Assembly: GCA_033026295.1 (NCBI GenBank)
Contig: CM065174.1
Span: forward strand, 27,930,720 to 27,994,719
Direction of reading: 5' to 3'
DNA from: Channa striata
Taxonomy: Eukaryota; Chordata; Actinopteri; Anabantiformes; Channidae
Length of the DNA stretch: 64,000 nt
The notes under the pieces are model-generated. The model searched no databases. It was not told the origin of the DNA and worked only from the letters and a program-made list of their open reading frames with translations. Each line of letters begins with the position of its first letter. Position 1 is the stretch's first letter. Positions 47,668-60,030 of this stretch are shown here, in pieces. The position numbers were made by a program, and so were the translations under genes.

Positions 47668-49678
47668 CCAAGTGCTTTGCTTGTCAGTGAGGTTTTTCAC
47701 TGCCGATGAGCGGGATGGGGAGGATGCCGTGTCTTTGAGATGCATTTTTCCAGTAGTACTGTAAAAATGTGATACGCTGCAGCTACTACAATCACAGGCT
47801 GCGTGAAATTCAGGACAAATTCAGGCAGCTGGAGAGTTCATTGGATAATATAGAGAGCGTCGTAGAACACCAGGCGCAGTTTTACCGTCATTTTTACTTA
47901 CAGGTGAAGTAGTTTTACTTTAAGGCTTCAGGTATTTACTCATTCGTCCACGTACAGCCTTTATTAAATTCATTTTATTTTCTATATGTGCTATATGTTT
48001 TCCTGTCATGTCAACAGGACTGCTTTTTTTTTCAAACATTTAACTATTCGTTCAATCACTTTCTTCAGTCAAACTGATGCTTGTCATATCGTTATATCCT
48101 CCTGTTTTACGTAACCAAACCTGAATGACTTAGAACCTTCAGACATTCACGTTGCTTCTGCAAAACCCACTAGGCCTGTGGAGTGGACAAACGTGAGGTG
48201 CGACACCCAACCGTCTACATTTTTCCAAACCTTGATGACTTGAAATTGTTTTCAAGTCTTATGCTATTAAACTGTTCTAATGTTCTAGCTTTATTGTGAT
48301 ATTAATACCATGAGCAGTGGTAACAGAATTCTCATCTGTGAACACTGAGAGCCCAGACCCATTTTTCCAGGAAGATGAGCTCAGATGCTGAGCGCGCAGA
48401 CTTAATGAAAGCTTTAACTTAATTTTCTTAGTATGTCTGGACCTCAGCAACAGTTTTACTCTGAAACTAAACAAAAGGCCTGTGTTCATCTAATCGTTGG
48501 CTCGGCTGCACTCTGGTGGTTCTGTCCGAATGAGCTGCGCGGTGAAATAATCTCATGTCACACACACTAGAACAATAATCATTGCACGTAATGATTTCAG
48601 TGCCCTGGACAATTATCAGACTTTGTATATAATGCTATCAATAGTTAAAAAATGTCAAGAACATTCAGAAGTCCCTTTACGCACGTTTTTTTTAATTGTC
48701 GGGAGTTCTACTAATTCATTTCAGAACCTGCCTCGACACAAAAATCCCTTTGAAGACCCAGTTTAAATATCTGCCAAGCAAACTAAAGCAGACTGGACTG
48801 CAATAAATCACGGTGTATGTCCATCAACGGTTGGACAACCTTTGTAAAACGTACTAATGTACATCATGATGTGATGATGCACGTGCCCTAAAACCTCTTA
48901 ATGTATCACAGTGCCCCACATCACCGGAGACGAACTGCTCACTCTCCATAATGTTACTGAGAGCAGTGGATGGTTCCGCTCGGCCAGAAGAAGGGAAAGT
49001 CATTCTGTAGTTTGGTTGTGTGTCCACTGTTCAAATACGGCACACAGTACAAATTCAGCACTTACAAGGTCAAATCACAGGATGCTTGAATAATTTCATC
49101 ATGCAATCAGTGCCGTGAGTGGAGACAGTTCAGTTCGATCCCAGTTACTGTGTTTTCCATTGCAGTTGAAAAACTGTATTCCACATACCAGCTAGAGCCA
49201 GCTTTAGTCCCGAATATATTGCTCCCCCACCACGGCTTTGGCAGGATGTGTCACTGGTGCTTTTTGAACCATGTGCAATATTTTGGACCAGTGAAGATGT
49301 ATTCAGATCCAGATAAGAGAACAGAGACGGATCTCTGCAGCGCAGAGATGAAGTGAGAGAGCAGCTAAGGCCTTGATGTGCCGTACTTTGAGGAATCTCA
49401 GCAGTGTTTCCTCCTCTGGTTAGTGCTGGACAGCGCCGTGTGAAGCTGGAAAGGCTTTCAGGGGGTTTCAGGTAACAGCCAGCCTCCTCTCATCTCTCTG
49501 CACAATGTGATTTCCTCCTGCATCGTGTGCAGTCGTCTCTCTTTCACACACACACCGTGTGCTGTGACATGGAAGCACGAACGTCACCGTGCAACTCCAT
49601 GTCCCGACAAAACGCCGTGACAATCACTTTGAGGAAGGAAACAACCCGCCACTACAAAAACCACCACGCTCCCCCCTC
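47668..49678. other. Non-coding unique sequence
   Basis: No gene or mobile element recognised. The stretch is A/T-rich. The frames are under 75 codons and on both strands. Confidence 0.55.
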
Positions 49679-49703
49679 CACACACACACACACACACACA
49701 CAC
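49679..49703. repeat. (CA)12 microsatellite
   Basis: Uninterrupted CA units after a C-rich run. Confidence 0.97.
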
Positions 49704-50784
49704 TACGGCCCAGTTATCACTGGCTGCACAAAAAGCACGAACAACTAAGTGATCGGTGCACTGGTCCAGTGGACCAAGTCTCCATCCCTGACTGGATGTT
49801 GATGATAGTGGCTCACCAGGGTAGCGCACTGACAATAATTAATGTCTCATTTGACACAAAGCCAGGACCCTGTGCTATGCATCACTGTGTTCAGCCAGAG
49901 GCGCTTATATTTTTTAGCGCATTAGCACACGCTAATGTTATTACTGCAGCCTGGGTTATTCATCTTTGTTTCTCCATAATTGTTGTGTTTACCCACTAAC
50001 TGGGGGTTCTCGCTGCTGTATATGTAGTGTTGTAGCATAAATGAATGTAATCCGTCAAAGTGTTTAATTCGCTTGTTGGTTCAAAGCTTGTTAATATGGA
50101 CTGAAACACTTGCCTTTGAGCCTGTCCCAATCTCCAGCTCAGACGCTTTATTTTAAATTACACAGTGCCATTTGTAACCAGGGGAGTTAAAAAAAGAAAA
50201 GTGACAAAATTAAAACAAGTTTAGCAGAGGAACTGGCACTGCTTTACAGTGATTACGTCCAGCAACATGGACTACTGTAGGACCGATAACGCCAGCAAGA
50301 CATCGCAGTAGGTGATGACAGATGTTGTATTTTTCTGCACAAACTCTTTCAGAGGATGGGGGCACGATAAGGCAGGGTCCGGCAGCCAGCAGCCATCTCT
50401 TTAAGTGTGGTGACAGAGAGGAGCAGACGTTTACGGAGATCCGACAGCTACGAAGAAGCACTTATTAAAGATTTCATATATCACGCAGCCTTTTTGAATT
50501 ATCTTGCAGAATTTTAGTACTAAGAACAAAACATAGCAATAGACAAAAGGCATGAATTCGACAGCATCTGCCATGGACAGAATAGACTGAAGCTGAAGTG
50601 GAGACAGAACCAAGCACACCAACATTTCCAGTCTTTTCTTTCCTGTTGTCATGTATCAAGCAAACAACAAGAAAAAAAGGGAAAGATGACATTGATTTGA
50701 TTAACAATCACAGTCTGCACATGTCAGTGTAACGGAATTCTCCTCAGCATAGGAGATTTGGAAGATGTGGATCAACAATTTGGA
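49704..50784. other. Non-coding stretch, nothing recognised
   Basis: No gene or repeat recognised before the LINE begins. Confidence 0.5.
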
Positions 50785-51117
50785 TTCACCTTCATTAGCT
50801 TCTTTCACCTTCATTAGCTTCTCTCCATTGGCTTCCAATTAAATGTAGAATAGAATTTAAAACCCTTCTTCTTACCTATAAGGCTCTAAACAGTCAAGCT
50901 CCATCATATCTAAAAGATCTCCTAGTACCATATCATCCTACTAGACCACTTCGGTCCCAAAATGCAGGCCTACTTATGGTTCCCAGAATTTACAAAAATA
51001 GAATGGGAGTCAGAGCCTTTAGCCATCAAGCTCCTCTCCTGTGGAACCAGCTCCCAGTCCAGATTCTCTACTTTTAAGACTAGTCTCAAAACCTTCCTCT
51101 TCAATAAAGCTTATAGT
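50785..51117 (+). mobile_element. L2-like LINE, 5' segment (RT C-terminus)
   Basis: The text SLHWLPI(K/N) and the frames around CTCTCCATTGGCTTCC, CTATAAGGCTCTAAACAG, CCACTTCGGTCCC and GAATGGGAGTCAGAGCC correspond to the tail of LINE reverse transcriptase (LLTYKAL, PRxLRS, GxRAFS-type motifs), which is now out of frame. It starts with a 19-bp tandem duplication (50785-50803 and 50804-50822) at the 5' truncation point. It is cut at 51117 by a SINE and resumes at 51403. Confidence 0.9.
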
Positions 51118-51396
51118 AAATGGTCTGCACTTATATAGCACTTTTCTACCTGTTGGTACTCAAAGCACTTTACACTGCTTCATATCTACCCAGTCACACT
51201 CTCAAGCACACACACACATTCATACACCAATGGGGGAGCTGCTATGCAGCTAGCCAACACTCACCGGGAGCAACTATGCAGGGTTCAGTGTCTTGCTCAA
51301 GGACACTTCGACATGTGACCAGAGGAGCCGAGGATCGAACCAACAGCTGTGGGATTGGTGGACGACCGCGCTACCAACTGAGCCACAGTCGCCCCG
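51118..51396 (-). mobile_element. Full-length tRNA-headed SINE nested in the L2-like LINE
   Basis: On the minus strand it begins GGGGCGACTGTGGCTCAG. Box A TGGCTCAGTTGG lies at 51385-51374 and a perfect box B GGTTCGATCCT at 51341-51331. It ends at AGTGCAGACCATTT. TATAGT at 51112-51117 is repeated at 51397-51402. Removing the SINE and one TATAGT restores a continuous LINE text (AGCTTATAGTCATGCTGC). Boxes A and B are intact, so RNA polymerase III transcription is possible in principle. It is near-identical in layout to the copy at 34974-35246. Confidence 0.95.
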
Positions 51397-51402
51397 TATA
51401 GT

Positions 51403-51931
51403 CATGCTGCTATAGGCTTAGACTGCTGGGGGACTCTGCACTATGCCACTTCCTCTTCTCTTCATTCTCTCCTCTCACCCCACATCTATAATGTCACCAC
51501 TGTATGACATTAACTCTGTATCTTCTTTGTCTCGTAGTCGTCTTTCTCCCTCTCTGTCCCCGTCTCTCTCTCCCTGTCTTCAGGTGTCCCCAGATTTGGC
51601 TGTGTGTCCTCCAGTGTGCAGCTATTGGTCCTACTAACCTGCCCAATGTTTTGTTGTTGCTTTTGTTGCTCTGTTCTTTTCTCTCTCCACTTTCCACTCA
51701 GCCCAAACGGTCAAGGCAGATGTCCGTCCACCCTGAGCCTGGTTCTGCTGGAGGTTTCTTCCGTTTAAGGGAGTTTTTCCCCGCACTGTTGCCTGTAGCT
51801 GCTCAAGGGGGATTTGTTGAGTTTTCTTTAAATGTTTGTATAGTCTTGACTTTATTACGTAAAGTGACTTGAGATGACCTTGTTGTAAATTGGTGGTATA
51901 TCAATAAAGTTGTATTGTATTGAATTGAAAA
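51403..51931 (+). mobile_element. L2-like LINE, 3' UTR segment
   Basis: After the SINE the LINE continues with CATGCTGCTATAGGCTTAG, then a pyrimidine-rich UTR, CCCTGAGCCTGGTTCTGC, CTCAAGGGGGATTTGTTGAG and TTGAGATGACCTTG, and ends with CAATAAAGTTGTATTG and a TATTGAATTGAA tail. It is the most complete copy of this family's 3' half in the window. It shows that the copy at 24399-24855 lacks about 0.7 kb of LINE-derived sequence internally. Confidence 0.92.
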
Positions 51932-52259
51932 TTGTTGTTCATTTGATTGTTCCGTGTTCACGCGATTAAAATGAAGGAATCAAATCTATTTTCTTGTAGA
52001 AAAGCATCCAGCTGAATAAATGAAAGAATTTTTAACAGTTGTAGGCTGAATCTATAACTCTGCCTGACTGTCTTGGTCAGTCAGAGTCCTCTGCAGCTAT
52101 TGAAAAGTTACCTTGTACAACAATTCCACGGTCATGGTGCTGTGAACATCTTTTGTGGCCAGCTAGCTGACTGAAGCAAAATGGCCGCCTCTTGTTTGTT
52201 TGCAGCAGCAGTTAAAATTCCCAAACGATAGCCACATGTTCCTTTTTCACATCACGATG
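51932..52259. other. Short spacer, nothing recognised
   Basis: Unique A/T-rich sequence between two LINE relics. Confidence 0.5.
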
Positions 52260-52550
52260 TGATGTAAGTAGAACAGCAGCAGATGGACTAAAGAAATTCA
52301 GCCTCATGACAAACTTCTCCGGCGCCATCGCTGAGTCCATTCGGACCTGCTTCGCCTCTTTCTGGTACACCGCATCAACTGCCAAGGACAGGAGCAGACT
52401 GCAGTCTGACACTTGGTCAGCTGAGAGGAGGATCAGCTGCAGCACCTGATCATGCAGGGAAGCTTACGGCTGAGCCGTCCCACCCTGGACAGACACGCTT
52501 TGACGAACTCCCCTCTAGGCCGAGGCTGTGGGCCATTAGGACATCAATAT
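52260..52550 (+). pseudogene. LINE reverse-transcriptase C-terminal relic
   Basis: In the frame from 52288 to the TGA at 52447-52449 the peptide reads LKKFSLMTNF, GAIAESI, FWYTASTAKDRSRLQS and SAERRISCS. This parallels the fish LINE RT tail pattern LRKFxL...AVIESVL...WYGSATAKDRxRLQ...TAEKIIGCSLP. A second, frameshifted piece at about 52490-52545 reads DELPSRPRLWAIRTS, matching LLPSGRRYRxIRT. It is a different LINE family from the 24399 and 50785 copies, because the corresponding RT tails do not match. The active site is not included. It is dead and 5'-truncated. The call is from motif order only. Confidence 0.75.
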
Positions 52551-53539
52551 GACCCATATCCCCTCACTGACCCATACTCTGACCCCATGGCGCGGTACTA
52601 CTACTACCCCCTTATCTTATACCTGTCTATATGTTTGGACCGCTCTTTATTGGTGTCCTTGTACTAGTGGGTGCCCAAAGTAATAAACCTATTTGTGATT
52701 CCAGAATCACCACATCAGACTTAGCACTTAGGATATTGTTCGTTATATATCGTGCTCAGAGCAGATTCACCTGGGCGAAAATGCTTGTCCACCAATCTGC
52801 ACGGTGGCTTCATGTAATCGCAGCCTTGTCATGTTTCAGCATCCATTCCGTGTGGCAGTGTCCGATTTTCCAGTGATGGCACAGAGAACACACCATTTTG
52901 CTGTGAGGATTGGGATGTACTTATCTCTCCAGGCTATCATCCTATTGACAGTCGTTTTGCTCTCACAATGTTATCTACACCTCCCCTCCTGTGACCTTTC
53001 AAAGGATCTCCGTGTGCTGCACTAAAGTGCGGCAGTTGATGTGAAATTGGTGTAATCAATATTTTTCCGGCCTACAAAAAAAGAACACAAAGATTCAGTG
53101 ATCAAACTCAAAGCACGGATGCAGTGTCTTTACGTTTTGAAAGGACAGTTTTTTTTGTGCCCACACTAACTTCCACCTTAAAGAAACATGCATATGTGGT
53201 TTTTCACTCTTCAATTTACATGCAAATGTTTGCAGACAAAATGCATCACAAGCTGCAAGTATATTCAGCGAAGTTCGCCGTTTGTCGTGTATTTCAAGCT
53301 CAAATATCCTCACACACAATACGTTTGTGGATCAAAAGGTTATCATCATGGACGTGACTGTGATGGTAATATTGGCGTGTTACGGATTTCTCTGAACAGA
53401 GAAAAGGTTTTCTGCCGAGACAAGGCGATTGCACCACAAACATCCGAAATAAAAGAACATTCATTCAAATCTCACTGGGTTTTCCAACATCACCAAAGTC
53501 AAAATTCTATTTTCACCGTTTGCAGATATGTTTGAGCTC
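52551..53539. other. Non-coding stretch beside LINE and Tc1 relics
   Basis: No gene recognised. A part of it may be degraded 3' UTR of the LINE relic (left) or the terminal region of the Tc1-like relic (right), but I could not align either with confidence. Confidence 0.4.
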
Positions 53540-54320
53540 ATCAACCGGCTTCTGTCAGAATTCAGCTTGAGTATTTGATCCCAGAATTAGTTCAATTACT
53601 TGGTTTGACACTTGAATCGCACATTTTCATTAGGGTTGGAAATCCATTCTACAACCAGCTTCGGTGTGTGTTTAGTGTCATTGTCCTGCTGGAACAATCA
53701 CGAGTTTCCAGGTTTCAAGCTCTGAAACTCTCAGTTCGAAGCTTGGCTGAGATGTTCCCTGGCAGCAAAAAGCCTCAAAGCACGTGAAGAATTTGTTTTT
53801 TTTTCTCTTCCGAGCATACATGTGGTCACTGTGGCCAAACAGCAGAGCATGTGTCTCATCTGACCAGAAACTTTCCCCCAGAAGCTTTTATTTTCTTTGT
53901 CCATGTGGTCGGCTAAAAACTTTAGTCCGGCTTTAAGGTGTTGCTTTTGGAGCAGGGCTGTCTTTCTTGGACAGCGGCCACTATCATTAAAATCCTGTGC
54001 TGCTGGACAGTTTGCTCAAACGTTCGCCAGAGTTTACAGCTACACTCCTGAATGTGAGCCCGCAGATAAAGACAATTTAGTTTGGATGAATTCATGCTGA
54101 ATTGTAATGACTTTCGCGACAGCGCCTGCAGGCTTGTTGATGTGAATATTTGAGGGACGGACATTTGTGCATCCATAGCTGATATTGAATGGAACAGGAA
54201 AAGACATTTTAACCAATCTGCTGCTGCTGAGACGCGGGACCTTCCTCCTACAGTGACTGAGTGGCAGTGGGTATCCAGGCTACTGTTGGCAAGCTTTCTA
54301 GAACACATTAACACTCGTGT
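53540..54320 (-). pseudogene. Tc1-like transposase relic, second family
   Basis: On the minus strand, from N- to C-terminus: LKAGLKFLADHMDKENK at about 53936-53880, then WGKF and, after a one-base frameshift, WSDETHALLFGHSDHMYARKR at 53866-53804. The SDE here carries the first catalytic Asp. Next comes QQDNDTKHTPK at 53691-53659, the block of the second catalytic Asp. Then a degraded KCQTK-stop-LN...WD corresponds to the WPSQSPDLNPIE...LW block, so the final catalytic Glu region carries two stops. The DNA-binding half (53950-54320) is too diverged to align. It differs from the element at 23700-25074 and is inactive. Confidence 0.85.
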
Positions 54321-55384
54321 ACTCGTCAGAACAGTCCAGTTTTATTTAAAAAAAAAGGTTGATACCCACTGAATCTTTTATTGTGTGTTTTGTCAGTTCA
54401 GATGATGTCATCTTACTAATCTTAGTTAACCTGCTCCTCCAGATGTTCATCAACCAGAAGACGGGAAGAGAATTTAAGCATAATCACCACTCCTCTATCG
54501 TGAAAGGTCTCCAACCTGTCACAGGATCTGTAGGCGGTTCTGTAAGCTGGTTTCAGGTGTTTCATTGTGCTACAATTCACTTTTACTCCTTAACTTGCTT
54601 TAGTTTCTGCTTATCTATCGCAAATGTCGATTCTAAGACTCTTTTCCCCAAATTGTAATCCTGAGTGCATAACTGCACAACCATGTTCACAAACTTCAAA
54701 CTTCCAAGTCAACAGCAAAGTCCACTCAAAACCCGGTGATGCTGCATCCAAACTAAACTTTGCTTTCAGCCGCCTGTGAAAAGGTCACTCTCCTCCCTTT
54801 TCACCAGGCCCCGTATCCTGGAACTTTTTAGTGACGTTATCATTTCCAGTGTATTTATTGAGTCGATCTTCTTTATTTTGATGGGCTAGAGGTTTGTCGG
54901 CAGGGATTTTTCCTGTATTTCCTTTTCTACTGTGAGGGTACAACGGATCAACAGCGTAGGAAAGGATTGTGGAGGGAAGTTTGCATCATTAGGTCTCAGC
55001 AGTGGGAGGCCGGGTGCTACCATGTTAACGGAGCTGCAGGACGTTAAATACACTCTATCAGATAGAATTAGAGAGAGATGTGGGCACAGCCGCAGCACTT
55101 CATGGTGGCTTCACTAGATGAGATGTCTGGTCTTCATTTTGCCTGTTATTTGAGGTGACATGTTTTTGATGTGACTGATCTCACCCCATCCTTACCTGCA
55201 GGTGGAAGGTTCCACTTAGTTGCGAGCATAAAACGCACAATAGTTGAGTGGCGGAAAAGAAGGTCTATTCGTGGCCTGATGTGAACTAGAGTTTTTAATC
55301 ATTGTCTTTTCTGCCTTTGTTCAAATTGTCCCCCATTTACACGGAGGACAGCCTGGCACCATCAAATACACTACGCAATAACAC
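54321..55384. other. Non-coding stretch, nothing recognised
   Basis: No gene recognised. A minus-strand CTGCAG/GTAAGG donor-like site occurs at about 55197 after a short open frame, without an identifiable product. Confidence 0.45.
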
Positions 55385-55510
55385 TGATGTACTTTTGTGG
55401 TCAAATGTAAGTACAAGTAAAAGGGTAAAAAGTTAAAGTGGTACTTTTATTTGTAGGGAAGTATTTTTGGCAGATAACTCCACTTTTACTTGAATACTGA
55501 TACTACCCTA
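55385..55510. mobile_element. ACTTTTACTTGA-type teleost repeat fragment
   Basis: Repeated AAGTACAAGTAAAAG, GTACTTTTATTTG, GGAAGTATTTTTGG and CCACTTTTACTTGAATACTG words match the texture of an abundant teleost DNA-element-derived repeat. Borders and superfamily are uncertain. Confidence 0.45.
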
Positions 55511-58500
55511 ATGGATGGGATCGTGATCTCTTGAAATGTGACCTACTGATGGGTCACATCTTTCGTCATCATGAAAGCAATTATAAAAATGTGGCAATAA
55601 GAGATATTGAAAAGCTTCTCGGGGAAAGTCCCGTGTTTTCCATCCCGTCCCCCCCGATCTCTTCCTAATGCCAACTTTCTTGTTCTACAGCTACTAATGA
55701 ATGTCACCAGCTTTCGACATGGCCCATGTCATAATTAGTACATTTAAAACTCATGGAGATTTATTCTTAACAGCAAAATAAAGTGTAATATCTCCTCAAA
55801 AAACATGGATGTAACTAACTCTAGAATGTCAGTATAATCCGATTGCCCTTGTTTCACTTCGTTTTAATGTTTCTACACTTTCAGAACAGGCTGCAGCAAT
55901 TACCGTTCTCATTATTAGAAATGAAGCTGAAAGGACATCCCAGTTTCAATAAACCAGAATTATTCATCCACTGTTACAGAGCTGCAAGAAAAGCTGCAGG
56001 AAGTGTCTGCCTACCTTCTGACTCGGCACTGCACGCGGGGGAAAGAGAGCGACATGTCGAGAGCTGCTGACGTGAGGTGACGGGGGAAGGGGAGGACGAC
56101 CGTTCTGCACTTAATTATCTGCACTCTCCGCTCTTTGCCAGAAATGTTCAATTTCCAGCGAAAGCTAAACACTGCCCGTTCCTTCATAGCCCTGAATGGA
56201 GATGGATGAGGATTAGATTTACAGTACATAAAGAACAATGGCAGCATTCAGTGCTTCCATCCCGCCGCTGGACCCCGTCTTTGTGCAGATGCAATTCAGC
56301 TACTGTAGGCTTAGCTGCAGCGCATAAATTAACTGCACGTGCACAGAGCGGCTACGTGCACATTCACTTGCACGCTGCTTCTGTACAGTTTTACAGACCA
56401 CTAAACCATTTACAGCAAGGCTGGGAGTCTATCAGGGAGCTCTAATCTCTCTCAGGCAATTTAACTGCAATGGTTATGAAGCAATTTGCCGTCTTTTTCA
56501 CAGCGGGAGAAGCGAAGAAATGATGTCACAGTGTGGCAGCCTCCTCGGTCTTCACAAGCAGCCGTGGCCACGCTTGTCACTACCTACTGTTACACTGGAC
56601 GTTTTGGCCAATATCCCACTGCAGCTATTTCCTCTCTGTTGTAATGTGTTGACAATATTTTGTCTGAGTAAAGACAGTCACTACGTGCAGCTGCAACACA
56701 TGTGACGGTCTGGATCCCAGTTTAGTTTCGTCTCAGTCCACGTCCCTGTTTCACGAACGTTACATTTTTACACAAGACATTTTGTAAGCAAAGTCATGCA
56801 TTCAAACAATATGTTTCATAGGAACATAACGACTTATTGCTTATGTTGCTGTGTATTGTTTGAATGAACTTTCATCAAGGGAGAGGAAGCTGCCAGGAGG
56901 TGTTTGTGGGAGGTGGTGGGTGAACAAAACGCAGCCAAAGAGCTGAGGTTGGTTCCAGAGTCGTGTCTCTGGTTGGGTTCAGGTGAAAAAACGAAAGTCA
57001 CTTATGTGAGAGATTGAAAAGCTTGTGGATGCATTTAAAAATTACTCAAGGTTTCCCTGCATCACACCAGCCCTCGATCTTCCTCTGACCCGAACCAGCT
57101 GCTCTAAATACCTAAACACAACCATAAAAAACATTAATATCGCTACAGTCACCAAAGCTGGATTATGGCACAAAAAAGATCCATCAAAAAATCATTGTCT
57201 GTTAACATTTAAATCAACTGTTGAGTATCAGATTATTTTTACGCTACATGTCAGCACATTCTCATTAGGTTCACTGCAAATGTAATGTGGTTAAAATTAT
57301 GTGTCCTGGGGAAACGTAATAAAATGTTTGCAGTTTAGTTGTGTAGACACAAACATTTTTAGAAGACGGTTGCAACTAATGTAACTTCATTTAAAAGTGA
57401 ATAATCTTTCTCTAATCTTAACCAAGAGACTTTACTTGCCTAAACGTAATCAAGGTCGGAGTGTCCACCACTTATAGAAACAGTTTTGATGGCGGACTCC
57501 CTGCTCCTCATCTTAAACTGCGTCTCTCTGGACACACTTAAAAATGTCAGCTCCACTGGATGTTTATTTTCAGAACAGGCACTTATACGAATGTGTCCTC
57601 TCACAATATCACCACCACATGTGTCATAAAACCACGGTCACTACATACAGCTTTATTTTTAATCCTTGTATCAAAAAGAATCTGCGACGGACAAACAAGC
57701 TGAGATCACACAGCGTCCTCCCTGCGGGAGACTCTCCGGGGGAGGCGCTGGGCATGCAAGCTTCTCCCCTGGACACTGGTGATCGTGTTGCGAGCCACAG
57801 TAACTGTAGTAAACAGGTAATGCAGACGCAGAGTTTGATTTGCACATTTACATGGAAATGTGAGTGACAAAGGTGCAGAGGAGCAGTGAGGAGGAGGCGC
57901 TGTGATTGATGGCCAGTCCCGCTGTACCTCATCTGCCAACTGAGATCTAATCTTAGTGCTGACACAATGAAGATGACAAAAGGCTCACTAATAGAAGGTA
58001 TGATTGCAGTCATCTGTGATCAGTTATCATTATCCAGGTATGAAAGCAGCTGGGACAGATGGACGTCTGCTGAAAGAAGTCTCTGCTGTTTTAACACAAC
58101 TATGTTACGGATGCTGAAAACGTTTGTTTCGCATGTCCACTTTATTGGGGGATTTAGAACCACGGCTTCTGCATGTCAGCTTTTAAATGGCAACATTACG
58201 ACAGAGGACATGACACTGAGTCAGGAAAGGTCAAAGGTCACAGCTCACATTAGCACGCACACACCATTTGTGCATTTGTACACTTGCTTTCACCTCTTCG
58301 TATTTGTGTGTATCGGTGATGAAAGCAGCCGTGAAGGAGTAAAGGACACCGTTGTTTTCCCGTTGGCCCCAAAGGTTTCTGGGTAACGGCCCACAGTGCA
58401 CACAGCTGCTTGCTTCATCCTCCGTTGACTCCAGTGTTGGTTACATCCAAAAGTGTATTGCACACTGGGTTTTCCCTTTTTACAGTGCACACGATGAAAA

Positions 58501-59789
58501 CTGAAACGAGTCGTCTCTCCACATTTAGACGACCTCAGCGGGTTACACACAGCTCACGCTGCTGTTCATTTCTGTTTGACAAACTGTGTTTCCACTGCTG
58601 TGTCCGGTTTCAGTCCAACAGTGCAACGATCCCACAGTTTGTTTTGTCCCTTGTACTACGGGACGGGGTCATCTAGAAACCTGACACCAACACTAATAGG
58701 ATGAGCCTGCACGTCCGTCGACAGCTGTACATCAGGAGTGCAGCTGGCCACACGTTACGATGTGTCTTCATAGCGTTTTCTCACACACCGGGAGGCGGAG
58801 ACAAATGAGGGTCTCCAACCAAATCAAAATTAAAACACGTCTCACAACTGGATTAAAAAAGGGGGTTTGCTGTTTGGTTTAATCTCAGAACTTTGATTGC
58901 ATAACTTCCACTCAGCTGGCTGGGATTTCATGGGAAATCTAACCACACAAACTGGGCTAAAGAAAAGAACAAAGCATTTTTAATAACACAACTGGATCAT
59001 CAACTATAATTTCACCTCAGTGCTTTAATGAGATGCAAAAGAATTTCTATCTCAGAGCCTCTCCACCAAATTACTGACTGCTGCTCTTCTCGAATCAGGC
59101 CTGTTTTACTCCGGTAAACAAAAGCCCTGTCAGGAGGTGGCATGTTTTCACTGCTAGCTCCCATTTATCAGCCGAGACGGAGAGAAATGTAGGAATCTGT
59201 GCTCGACGTACCGAGCATCTAAATGGGCACTGATTTGACTGGGCTGTGGAAACCTGAACGCTGGCCTGCCGCAGTAACGCACATCTGCCCTGACTTTTCC
59301 TGTGCTGTTCCTGAGCTTCCATCCAGCAGAACGTTACCTGCCTCTACAAAGCTACTTAACCTTGTTCAGGCTTTTTTTGTCTGGAACAACTAAACCATGA
59401 GCAAAAAGGTGCAAAGATGCTGAGCCCGATAAAGGCAGCAGGGACGGAGCGTAGGGACTGAGAGTGTCACAGAAGGTCAAGCTGCTTGAAGCAAAATTGT
59501 ATTTGTGCGCTGAATAAAGAAATGCATTTTGATGACTTGATTTCGATTTGAAGGCCCAGGGACACCTGCTGGTTCACCGGCTCAGTCAGACTGAGGGGGA
59601 CGCTTTGGAAGAGGTTCATCTTCATCCGCGCTCTGAACTTTGTTCTGAAACTCCCGCGGTTCGGTTTCAGCAAACCCCAGCCTTGCTTTGTGATTTTTAC
59701 GGTTGCTGAGCTGGTTTTTCTATAAATAGTGGCTTGTGATGCCTTCACGCTGCTGGATGGAGATTGTTGCTGATGTTACAGATGTTTGG
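55511..59789. other. Non-coding unique sequence
   Basis: No gene or mobile element recognised over more than 4 kb. Frames up to 139 codons (plus 57967-58386) overlap opposite-strand frames and carry no known domain. The segment 55890-56270 is repeat-free with several ATTA/TAATTA cores and could be a conserved non-coding element. That is inference from composition alone. Confidence 0.5.
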
Positions 59790-60030
59790 TCTTTTCTTCA
59801 CAGCTCCTACACTGCTTTCGTCGTCAGCTGCCGACCCTGAGGATGTTGCTCAGCACAACAGTGGTTTCAAATACAGTCTTCACTGGTACGACTAAAAGCC
59901 GGAGCAGTGAGTAACAACAACGTGTTCCTTTACTTTTGCTCATACCTTGGCTCACTTACAAGCTTGGCCATCTCATTGTACAGCGAACACAAATGGCCTT
60001 GCTGTTCCAATACTTTTAGAGGAGAGTGTA
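59790..60030. mobile_element. Terminal fragment of a Tc1-like element
   Basis: The right edge, CCAATACTTTTAGAGGAGAGTGTA (60008-60030), matches the terminal repeat of a familiar teleost Tc1-like family (CCAATACTTTTGGAGGAGAGTGTA). Internally, GTCAGCTGCCGACCCTGAGG and CAACAGTGGTTTCAAATACAG resemble subterminal sequence of such elements. No transposase motif is visible and the other terminal repeat was not found. Confidence 0.5.
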
